Assembly (NCBI GenBank): GCA_003482695.1
Contig: DMYC01000269.1
Location: forward strand, 1 to 7,883
Length of the DNA: 7,883 nt
Reading direction: 5' to 3'
Source: Clostridiales bacterium UBA8960
GTDB lineage: Bacteria; Bacillota; Clostridia; Peptostreptococcales; Acidaminobacteraceae
Shown: positions 1 to 6,263 of the stretch, piece by piece
How the letters are laid out: the number at the start of each line of letters is the position of its first letter
Position numbering within the stretch: the first letter of the stretch is position 1
Translations under genes and position numbers: made by a program
Notes under the pieces: generated by a model
The model's database searches: none
Seen by the model: only the letters and a program-made list of their open reading frames with translations
Told to the model about the DNA's origin: nothing

Positions 1-50
1 TCGGACCCCGTGATCATTATGATCAAGGGGTCCGACCCCCTGATCATTTA
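1..50. repeat. Interlocking palindromic repeat, cut by window edge
   Basis: Two overlapping inverted repeats share one central block. In the first, bases 1-9 (TCGGACCCC) pair with 27-35, and TGATCA at 11-16 pairs with TGATCA at 20-25, with one mismatch at 10/26 and a 3-base loop. In the second, TGATCA at 20-25 and GGGGTC at 27-32 pair with GACCCC at 34-39 and TGATCA at 41-46 around a single central C, with one mismatch at 26/40. Bases 1-18 also repeat directly at 31-48 with 16 of 18 matches. The block lies just beyond the stop codon of the leftward flavoprotein gene and touches it. It looks like a REP-type intergenic palindrome and may continue to the left of the window. A role as terminator is possible, but no T-tract follows on the minus strand. 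Confidence 0.7.
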
Positions 51-1250
51 TCCAAAATTTTTCCCCACAAAATCCTTTACAGAAGCATACAAATTTGAAA
101 TCGCAGGTTTTGAAACGAGCGATCCGATCAAGCAAATGTTGCTTGTCTTCTGACGCTCTGCTAGATCGACATAGAAATTTCGAGTCAGACTCTCGGATTT
201 TAGATGTGGGAATATATACCATTGTTTTGCCGTTATCAGGTGTTTAACATGTACACCTGTTTTTTTTATGTCCTCTGTGATGGTGTTGATAAGAGATGCA
301 TTGATGGTGCCATAGGCGTATGCGACGAGTATCGACTTATCCTTTTGCCTGTGGGTGTGGAAAAACTGGATGCGCTCTTTCTTGCCTAAATTTGGTTTGT
401 AATAGGTGGTGACGATATTTTTATCCTCAACTTCATAAACGCATGTGATGTAAGGATTGGTGTCGATTTTTTTCATAAGCCCATTATAGAGTGCATCCTT
501 AATCACATCTTTTGGCAATTTCGTCGTGATAAGCACTTTATCATAAAAAGCGGTTTCATAGTCCGTCTCTACTTTAACTAGATGATTTATGGGTTCAATA
601 TTTTTCACTTCAATAGAATACCGAATATCAGATATGTTTTGACTCAATTTATAAGTGATCTCCGATACGCCTTTATCGATAAATAACAACTTGTCACCTT
701 TGATGAAAGCATAAAGCGTCTGAAGATTGAACACATTAAAAGCATAATACGCCTGAATTTCATCGATGCAGCCAAATCCATATGACGACAAATGAGGTGC
801 AAACACTTGACTAATCGTATCCAGATTATGAAACTTAAGAAATTGACTGAGTGGGAGCATCAAATCTTCGTGAATTTCGCCATAATTCAAGCATTTCGAA
901 TCGTCACAGTAGTAACTGAACAATTTTTCCAAACGCGAAAGTTCCTCAATTAGAATTGCAACTTCATGATGAGACAAATGCTCCACTTTTTCGTAGTTTT
1001 CATCCACAAAGTTTCTGTAAGTAAAGCGCTCTGAATAGGTGATTCCGAGTTCCAATAAGAGTTCTTTAATGTGCTCGCTAAAGCAAAAGACCGTTCCCAG
1101 TTCAACTAAAAGGTCTTTGCTGACAAGTGTTCGACAATGCCCGCCTACAAAAGCTTCTTTTTCATAGACTGTGACATCGATTCCTTTTTTCTCGAGAAGA
1201 TAGGCAGCGAGCATTCCGCTAAATCCAGCGCCTATAATGGCTACATGCAT
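48..1250 (-). CDS. FAD-dependent amine-oxidase-like oxidoreductase
   Basis: A 400-aa flavoprotein, probably soluble, with no signal peptide or clear membrane segment. The N-terminus is a classic FAD-binding Rossmann fold: GAGFSG at residues 7-12, an acidic E30 at the end of the second strand for the ribose, and GGHCR at 36-40, as in the NAD(P)-binding-like amine oxidase and phytoene desaturase superfamily. The C-terminal stretch around 372-395 (NICLIGSLVSKPAISNLYAS) fits the second FAD-contact segment of that fold. The length is normal for compact members such as beta-cyclopiazonate dehydrogenase-like proteins. The substrate cannot be read from the sequence. The ATG start is supported by AAGGGGTGAT, which overlaps the stop codon of the upstream transposase-like gene 11 bp away, so the two genes are probably co-transcribed and translationally coupled. 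The fold is secure; the reaction is unknown. Confidence 0.85.
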   Translation of the reverse strand: MHVAIIGAGFSGMLAAYLLEKKGIDVTVYEKEAFVGGHCRTLVSKDLLVELGTVFCFSEHIKELLLELGITYSERFTYRNFVDENYEKVEHLSHHEVAILIEELSRLEKLFSYYCDDSKCLNYGEIHEDLMLPLSQFLKFHNLDTISQVFAPHLSSYGFGCIDEIQAYYAFNVFNLQTLYAFIKGDKLLFIDKGVSEITYKLSQNISDIRYSIEVKNIEPINHLVKVETDYETAFYDKVLITTKLPKDVIKDALYNGLMKKIDTNPYITCVYEVEDKNIVTTYYKPNLGKKERIQFFHTHRQKDKSILVAYAYGTINASLINTITEDIKKTGVHVKHLITAKQWYIFPHLKSESLTRNFYVDLAERQKTSNICLIGSLVSKPAISNLYASVKDFVGKNFG

Positions 1251-1253
1251 AAT

Positions 1254-1263
1254 ATCACCCCTT
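1254..1263 (-). promoter_or_regulatory. Shine-Dalgarno site overlapping upstream stop codon
   Basis: On the minus strand AAGGGGTGAT begins inside the TAA stop of the transposase-like gene and ends 3 bases before the ATG of the flavoprotein; its GGGG core lies 7 bases from that ATG. The stop/SD overlap fixes the start codon and suggests that ribosomes finishing the first gene reinitiate on the second. Confidence 0.75.
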
Positions 1264-2230
1264 AATACAGACGGTCAATGTAGGCCCAAAGCGGCAATAT
1301 CCGATTGGTTCCTGTGGCAATACTGTGGTATTCGATTGGCGAGCACTCAAGGTCGCCGTAGGTCAATTTGTGATTGAGATTGTAGTTTCGTATATGCCTT
1401 TGAAGCAGGAGCTTAACCTCGCTGATGGAACGGTTCGAATGAATAAATGGCATTAAATAGGATAGACAGTGTTGCGTGAATGCTTTCTTGATTTCAATGA
1501 TTTCAGAACGCAAATCCTCCTCTTTCAATAGGTGCAATGTGGCATCCAGACCACTCGACTGAAGAATGCTTTGTATGTTGAACGCTTCAAAAGAGCATAA
1601 GTATTTCGTTTTGAAACTTAGGCTTTGTGCGACGGGAATCGCAACGGCGGTAAGCAAATCTTCAAAACATTCATCTGAGAGTCGATCGTAGAGTCTTGAG
1701 CAAGCAATCTTACTTTTATAGTCGAGAATTGTATACTCATACAAAGTGCCATAATGCTGATGATGGCCGTAACAGGTTGTCCAGAATAACCAACACTCAC
1801 CGCTGGTCATGGCATCGAATAATGGCAGCTTGTTTTGGACGCTTGCGATTCTCTTTTTAGAATAACGGAGGCGTTTCTCTTTTGTAGACAACCCCTCTCT
1901 TTTCATAATGTTATAGACAGCCGATTCGCTGATAATGAGCCCAATTTCTTCGAGAAGATACTTGATTTCCCTAGGCCCGTAAGCAGGGTAACGCTTAATG
2001 AGCATCAGTACGCTGTCTACGGTTTGTGTCGGCGTTTTATTGACGGGGACAAAAGTCTTTTTTATGGGATAAAGCCCATCGAAGCCAAATGCCTTATACC
2101 GATTCAGCCACCTGTAATATAGTGTCCTTGAAATACCATACTTGATACAAGTCGCAGAAACACCATTTTCTTGCCCTTCTGAAATGATTCTTAGCTTTTT
2201 TTCTGCATCCATCCAATCACCACATTTCAT
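1262..2230 (-). CDS. Transposase-fold HTH protein lacking the DDE triad
   Basis: A 322-aa protein with the layout of an IS3/IS481-type transposase. A first helix-turn-helix lies at about residues 8-45 (pattern GISRTLYYRWLNRY) and a second, HTH_21-like segment at about 67-115 (YPAYGPREIKYLLEE, then SAVYNIMKREGL). An RNase H-like integrase-core remnant spans about 143-300. Where active relatives have WxxD, this protein has W147-L-F-W150. Where they have a (T/S)DNGxxF motif it has LCSFEAF (211-217). Only a glutamate near E243/E246 could match the third catalytic residue. The frame is intact at normal length, which suggests retention for DNA binding rather than decay. I see no terminal inverted repeats or target duplication. 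It heads an operon with the flavoprotein, so it may be a regulator (inference). The start is uncertain: ATG at 2230 has a weak SD, while ATG at 2212 (MDAEKK) follows GGTGATTGG and matches the usual family start better. Confidence 0.8.
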   Translation of the reverse strand: MKCGDWMDAEKKLRIISEGQENGVSATCIKYGISRTLYYRWLNRYKAFGFDGLYPIKKTFVPVNKTPTQTVDSVLMLIKRYPAYGPREIKYLLEEIGLIISESAVYNIMKREGLSTKEKRLRYSKKRIASVQNKLPLFDAMTSGECWLFWTTCYGHHQHYGTLYEYTILDYKSKIACSRLYDRLSDECFEDLLTAVAIPVAQSLSFKTKYLCSFEAFNIQSILQSSGLDATLHLLKEEDLRSEIIEIKKAFTQHCLSYLMPFIHSNRSISEVKLLLQRHIRNYNLNHKLTYGDLECSPIEYHSIATGTNRILPLWAYIDRLY

Positions 2231-2254
2231 ATTGCCACAATAAAGATTAATAAA

Positions 2255-2283
2255 ATTTTAACATAGATCATCATTTTCCACAA
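2255..2283 (-). promoter_or_regulatory. Housekeeping-type promoter of the leftward operon
   Basis: On the minus strand TTGTGG (2283-2278) and TAAAAT (2260-2255) are separated by exactly 17 bp, a good fit to a sigma-A promoter. Transcription would begin near 2248, about 18 bases before the first possible ATG and about 36 before the alternative ATG at 2212. Predicted from sequence only. Confidence 0.55.
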
Positions 2284-2311
2284 CTTTTAAAGAAATTTTA
2301 CTTTATAGATC

Positions 2312-2408
2312 TGTTTACACATTCAGAGCGCTAAAGCAATGTTTCGATAGATAAACAACTGTAAACATATAGCTAAAGTAAATACTTGCTGGATTCCGTG
2401 CATTTACA
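2312..2408. promoter_or_regulatory. Spaced TGTTTACA / TGTAAACA motifs, possible operators
   Basis: TGTTTACA at 2312-2319 is the exact inverted complement of TGTAAACA at 2360-2367. A third half-like copy, TTTACA, lies at 2403-2408 just upstream of the hypB -35 box. All sit in the divergent region between the two operons. Widely spaced matching sites could bind one regulator and couple both promoters by looping, but 8-bp AT-rich matches can arise by chance and I recognise no known regulator consensus. Confidence 0.3.
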
Positions 2409-2412
2409 TGTG

Positions 2413-2441
2413 TTGCAGGCCTATTGTCACATTGTTATAAT
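2413..2441 (+). promoter_or_regulatory. Housekeeping-type promoter of the hyp operon
   Basis: TTGCAG (2413-2418) and a perfect TATAAT (2436-2441) are separated by 17 bp, a near-consensus sigma-A promoter. Transcription would start near 2448, giving a leader of about 22 bases with AGAGGTGA (2459-2466) before the hypB ATG. The leader is too short for a riboswitch. No sigma-54 GG-N10-GC box is seen here. Confidence 0.7.
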
Positions 2442-2469
2442 CAAGCTAAATCAAAGATAGAGGTGACTT

Positions 2470-3129
2470 ATGGGAGAGCTTAAGGTATTTTCAATCAAAA
2501 AGAACATTCACGAAGACAACAAAAAAGTGGCCAACGAGACGAGAGACGTCTTACGACAAAACAATGCTTTTTTAATCAATGTCATGTCATCACCTGGCAG
2601 TGGCAAGACGACGACTCTGGTAAGTACGATCCATGCCCTGAAGGGTGAGATGAATATTGGGGTGATCGAAGCCGACGTCGATTCCGATGTGGATGCGAGA
2701 ACCGTGCAAGAGGCAGGTGCAAAGGCTGTACAAATGCACACAGGCGGACTCTGTCATCTGGATGCGACGATGGCTAGAACGGGCATCGACGAGCTGGGAA
2801 TTGAAGATTTAGACCTCGTGTTCCTCGAAAATATCGGCAATCTGATTTGTCCCGTGGGTTATGACACCGGTGCCATGAAGAACATCGCGATTTTGAGCGT
2901 GCCAGAAGGCGACGACAAACCGCTGAAATACCCGATGATTTTTGCGAAAGTCGATGCGCTGTTAATCAATAAAATGGATACGATCGCACATTTTGACTTC
3001 GATATGGCGCTTTTGGTTTCTCGCGTTAGAAAGTTAAATGAAAGTGTTAAAATTTTCCCGATTTCAGCAAAAACAGGTGAGGGTATCGAAGAATGGACAA
3101 AATGGGTTAAAAATGAGATGGGTAGGTGA
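2470..3129 (+). CDS. hypB: HypB, nickel-incorporation GTPase
   Basis: A 219-aa cytoplasmic SIMIBI-class GTPase that, with HypA, delivers nickel to the large subunit of [NiFe]-hydrogenase in the known pathway. The P-loop is at residues 40-48 (SSPGSGKTT), the IEADVDSDVDA segment at 66-76, and the base-specificity motif NKMD at 167-170. The conserved G-domain metal site is present: C95-H96 in GGLCHLDA, and C127 in NLICPVG, matching the Cys-His and Cys ligands known in E. coli HypB. The protein starts directly before the GTPase core, so it lacks both the N-terminal CxxCGC high-affinity nickel site of E. coli HypB and a histidine-rich nickel-storage stretch. It is the first gene of the operon, preceded by AGAGGTGA. 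The stop codon lies 6 bp before the next ATG. Confidence 0.95.
   Translation: MGELKVFSIKKNIHEDNKKVANETRDVLRQNNAFLINVMSSPGSGKTTTLVSTIHALKGEMNIGVIEADVDSDVDARTVQEAGAKAVQMHTGGLCHLDATMARTGIDELGIEDLDLVFLENIGNLICPVGYDTGAMKNIAILSVPEGDDKPLKYPMIFAKVDALLINKMDTIAHFDFDMALLVSRVRKLNESVKIFPISAKTGEGIEEWTKWVKNEMGR
3121..3129 (+). promoter_or_regulatory. Shine-Dalgarno site embedded in the hypB stop
   Basis: GGTAGGTGA ends with the TGA stop of hypB and lies 6 bases before the ATG of the oxidoreductase. It supports that start and implies coupled translation of the two proteins. Confidence 0.65.
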
Positions 3130-3135
3130 CAACCG

Positions 3136-5892
3136 ATGACAAACTTTAACAAATCAAAGCGCTTTAATTTCGCGTTGACATGGGAAGATGTAGATGGAAG
3201 AACATATCGCCAGGAGATTTTAGATCTGGCAAACAAGATTGGCCGTACGAAGGCGGGAACGAGCCGTGAAGCCATCCCATTCGGTCCGGAGTATTACGCT
3301 CTTGAACCGATCTTGACGCCGTTTCAGGCGAAGGTTGCCCTATTTGTGGCATTTAGAGATAAGTTAAGTGCTGAGGCCATCGCGACGGCGGCAGGCGAGC
3401 CGCTGGATCAAGTGAAGGAAGCGTTAGACCATCTAGCGTGGACAGGTGTCACCTTTTGGAACACGGTTGATGGGTTCGACATGTATTGGCATGATATTTT
3501 TGTGCCCGGTCATCTCGAAATGATCAACAACAACAAAGAAATCGTCGCAAAGCATCCGGAAGTGGCAGAGGCCTTTTACTATTTTGGAAGCAAAAAAGGA
3601 CCAATGGCCGCTGGCATCATGCCGATCGGTGGTGGCCCAATGCGAGTCCTTCCAATTCAGCGGTCGATTGATGGCAGCACAAAGAAAGCGTCATATGAGG
3701 AACTCACCAAACATCTAAACGATGCAGAGGTTTTCTCAGTATCCGACTGCTCATGTCGAACATCACGAGAATCAATGGGTGAAGGATGCGGGCATCTTAA
3801 GGAAGAAATGTGTATTCAACTGGGGCATGCGGCTGAATATTATATAAAAACAGGCCGTGGTCGTGAAATAACGCGTGATGAAGCGTTTGAAATCATACGA
3901 AGAGCTGAAGACAACGGTTTGATGCACTCCATCCCGAACCTGGATACGCCAGGTCACACTCATGCGATTTGCAACTGTTGTGGTTGCGGCTGCTATGCGA
4001 TGCGTCTTGCGAATGAATTTTTAAACAACGACATCGTGAGGTCCAACTATAAATCGGTGGTCGATGAAAGCAAATGCGTGGCCTGTGGTGAATGCGTGGA
4101 TGTCTGTCCGACAAATGCGTTGCGACTTGGTCAAAAACTTTGCTCAAAAACGCCTATTGATGAAAAGGTGACAAAAATCACACCAAGAAACACTGAGTGG
4201 AAGGAAGACAAATGGAACAGCGATTATAGAATCAACCGAAAAAATGCACTGGAATCAGGAACAGCCCCTTGTATTACCAAATGTCCGGCTCACATTCCGG
4301 TTCAAGGCTATATCAAGCTCGCTTCTCAAGGCAAATATTCAGAGGCACTCGAGCTGATTAAAAAGCATAATCCACTCCCAGCAGTATGTGGTCGGATCTG
4401 TCCGAGACTTTGCGAAGAGGATTGCACACGTGGTGATTATGATGAAGCGGTTGCCGTTGACGATATCAAGAAATTCATCGCCGAAAAGGATTTGGAAGCT
4501 TCAACGCGATTTATACCAAAAAAGAGACACGACTACAGCGATAAGAAAATCGCGATCATCGGTTCGGGTCCGTCCGGCTTGACATGTGCCTATGACCTAG
4601 CCCTGGATGGATACGATGTAACAGTTTTTGAAAAAGAGAAGAAACTGGGCGGCATGCTGTCTTTAGGAATCCCGTCCTATCGCCTCGAAAAAGACGTGTT
4701 GGATGCTGAAATCGAAGTCATCCGTGAGATGGGTGTCAAATTTGAAACAGGTGTGGAAATCGGTAGGGACATTACCTTGGAAACCCTTCGCTCTAAAGGG
4801 TTCAATGCATTTTATGTTGCCATCGGGGCATCCACCGGCAGAGCACTCGGTATCGAGGGCGAAGAATCAAAAGGCGTAATGACTGGCGTCGACTTCCTCA
4901 GAAAAACGAATCTGGGCGAAGAGACTGGCGTTCAAGGTAAAGTCGTCGTGATCGGCGGAGGAAATGTGGCGATAGATGTTGCGAGAAGCGCCATTCGATT
5001 AAGTGGTGTAGAAAAAGCGGATCTGTATTGCCTAGAATCGAGAGAAAGCATGCCGGCACACGCAGAAGAAGTCGCAGAGGCTCTTAGTGAAGATGTTGGT
5101 GTCAACAATTCTTGGGGACCGACGCGCATCATAAGTGAAAGTGGCAAGGTTATAGGGATCGAGTTCAAACGCTGCATGAGAACTTTTGACGACTTCGGTC
5201 GATTCAACCCTGTGTTCGATGAACACGATCTGAGAATCGTAAAATGTGATTATGTGCTTTTATCTGTTGGACAGACATTCGCATATGGTGACATGTTCGC
5301 AAGTGAGAACGTTGCGCTTACAGGAAGAGGCACGATAGACGTTCATCCAATCACGCTTCAATCGTCTAAGAAGGACATTTTTGCAGGTGGGGATGTGGCA
5401 AGTGGTCCTAAACTTGCGATAGACGCAATCGCCGCAGGCAAAGAAGCAGCAGTGTCCATTCATCGATTTGTTCAAAACGGACAGTCATTGGTGTTTGGCC
5501 GCGATACACATTCATACGTGATGCTGGACAAGAACAACCTCGAGGAAGGACTCGACTACGATGGCACAGAGCGTCAGCGAATTCAGCATGTCGATGGTCA
5601 AGTCTCAAAGACGACGTTCAAGGATCTTAGAGGCGTTCTAACGGAAGAACAGATAATGAAAGAAACGGCAAGATGCTTAGGGTGTGGCGCAACGAAAACA
5701 GATGAGTACTTGTGCGTCGGTTGTGGTGCTTGCACACTAAGATGTAAATTTGATGCGATCAAACTGGAAAGAGTACACAATGTAATGGGATATGAAATTG
5801 ACGATTTGCCTAAAGCGGTGCTGAAAAAAGCATTGACGCGAAAGGCTAAAATTGCGCTTAACAAGATCAATCCTTTTACTGAAACACGATAA
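3136..5892 (+). CDS. Multidomain Fe-S / FAD / NAD(P)H oxidoreductase (GltD-like core)
   Basis: A 918-aa soluble redox protein with four modules. (a) Residues 1-300: a winged-helix-like segment (about 60-125) followed by a cysteine-rich module, C205, C207, C218, C226 and the cluster CNCCGCGC at 279-286. (b) A ferredoxin-type [4Fe-4S] motif at C314, C317, C320, C324. (c) A GltD-like NAD(P)H:flavin core: N-terminal Fe-S helical domain with C379, C383, C418, C422, C426, C430; FAD Rossmann GSGPSG at 476-481; NAD(P) Rossmann GGGNVA at 607-612; closing FAD motif AGGD at 750-753. (d) A C-terminal part with C847, C850 and a ferredoxin motif at C860, C863, C866, C870. It should pass electrons between NAD(P)H, FAD and several clusters. 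The partner is unknown. It sits between hypB and hypA, 6 and 13 bp from them. Similar GltD-like subunits occur in NfnB and in hydrogenase-linked and other anaerobic redox complexes. The domain call is secure; the physiological reaction is not. Confidence 0.9.
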   Translation: MTNFNKSKRFNFALTWEDVDGRTYRQEILDLANKIGRTKAGTSREAIPFGPEYYALEPILTPFQAKVALFVAFRDKLSAEAIATAAGEPLDQVKEALDHLAWTGVTFWNTVDGFDMYWHDIFVPGHLEMINNNKEIVAKHPEVAEAFYYFGSKKGPMAAGIMPIGGGPMRVLPIQRSIDGSTKKASYEELTKHLNDAEVFSVSDCSCRTSRESMGEGCGHLKEEMCIQLGHAAEYYIKTGRGREITRDEAFEIIRRAEDNGLMHSIPNLDTPGHTHAICNCCGCGCYAMRLANEFLNNDIVRSNYKSVVDESKCVACGECVDVCPTNALRLGQKLCSKTPIDEKVTKITPRNTEWKEDKWNSDYRINRKNALESGTAPCITKCPAHIPVQGYIKLASQGKYSEALELIKKHNPLPAVCGRICPRLCEEDCTRGDYDEAVAVDDIKKFIAEKDLEASTRFIPKKRHDYSDKKIAIIGSGPSGLTCAYDLALDGYDVTVFEKEKKLGGMLSLGIPSYRLEKDVLDAEIEVIREMGVKFETGVEIGRDITLETLRSKGFNAFYVAIGASTGRALGIEGEESKGVMTGVDFLRKTNLGEETGVQGKVVVIGGGNVAIDVARSAIRLSGVEKADLYCLESRESMPAHAEEVAEALSEDVGVNNSWGPTRIISESGKVIGIEFKRCMRTFDDFGRFNPVFDEHDLRIVKCDYVLLSVGQTFAYGDMFASENVALTGRGTIDVHPITLQSSKKDIFAGGDVASGPKLAIDAIAAGKEAAVSIHRFVQNGQSLVFGRDTHSYVMLDKNNLEEGLDYDGTERQRIQHVDGQVSKTTFKDLRGVLTEEQIMKETARCLGCGATKTDEYLCVGCGACTLRCKFDAIKLERVHNVMGYEIDDLPKAVLKKALTRKAKIALNKINPFTETR

Positions 5893-5894
5893 AT

Positions 5895-5900
5895 GGGGTG
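5895..5900 (+). promoter_or_regulatory. Shine-Dalgarno site fixing the hypA start
   Basis: GGGGTG lies 5 bases before the ATG at 5906. It selects the MHE start over an in-frame ATG at 5852 that would overlap the oxidoreductase gene by 41 bp. Confidence 0.7.
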
Positions 5901-5905
5901 CACGC

Positions 5906-6247
5906 ATGCATGAACTTGGAATTGTTTATGAAGTAATCAAAGTCGTCGATGGCTTTGTGAAAGAAAATAAGCTCACGAGAGTGGATAAAATTGTTCTGGA
6001 AATAGGACAGTTGTCACAAGCCATTCCACGGTTTATCGAGCAGTGTTATCCAGCTGCTGTCAGTGAAACGCAATATGAAGAGACGATTCTTGAGATCGAA
6101 TCCATACCAGCAAATGGCACCTGTAATCTCTGCCAGAACATTTTCAACATCATCGAACACAGAAGCGTTTGCCCGTCTTGCAAATCAGATGACTATCATC
6201 TGATTTCAGGGCAGGAGTTCAATATCAAAGAAATCGTCGCATACTAA
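5906..6247 (+). CDS. hypA: HypA, nickel metallochaperone
   Basis: A 113-aa cytoplasmic chaperone that binds nickel and works with HypB in hydrogenase maturation, or with urease in some species. The protein begins M-H2-E3, the essential N-terminal nickel-binding motif of the family, which fixes the start here; the longer frame from 5852 would bury H2 and destroy the amino-terminal nickel site. A structural zinc site is formed by two CxxC pairs, C73/C76 and C89/C92, followed by the usual G-x-E-F-x-I-K-E-I ending. The family motif IGQLSQAIP lies at 33-41. The length matches the usual 110-120 aa. It begins 13 bp after the oxidoreductase and ends 16 bp before the membrane protein gene, so it belongs to the same operon. 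Confidence 0.95.
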   Translation: MHELGIVYEVIKVVDGFVKENKLTRVDKIVLEIGQLSQAIPRFIEQCYPAAVSETQYEETILEIESIPANGTCNLCQNIFNIIEHRSVCPSCKSDDYHLISGQEFNIKEIVAY

Positions 6248-6263
6248 AAAAGGGGGAACCGTT

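Noticed and set aside
1..50. CRISPR repeat or the end of a CRISPR array
   Set aside because: The repeats abut each other as alternating palindromes with no unique spacers of 30-40 bp, and no cas gene is present.
1262..2230. Active insertion sequence
   Set aside because: No terminal inverted repeats or target-site duplication were seen around the gene, the catalytic motifs appear lost, and the gene is embedded in an operon.
2442..2469. Nickel riboswitch (NiCo-type) in the hypB leader
   Set aside because: The predicted leader is only about 22 bases, too short for a riboswitch aptamer.
3164..5903. Several minus-strand and out-of-frame open reading frames of 60-140 codons within hypB and the oxidoreductase
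   Set aside because: They are antisense or shifted shadows of clearly coding sequence, with no recognisable domains or ribosome-binding sites of their own.
5852..5905. Upstream in-frame ATG that would extend HypA by 18 residues
   Set aside because: It overlaps the oxidoreductase gene, has no clear SD, and would remove the N-terminal M-H-E nickel site; the ATG at 5906 has GGGGTG 5 bases upstream.
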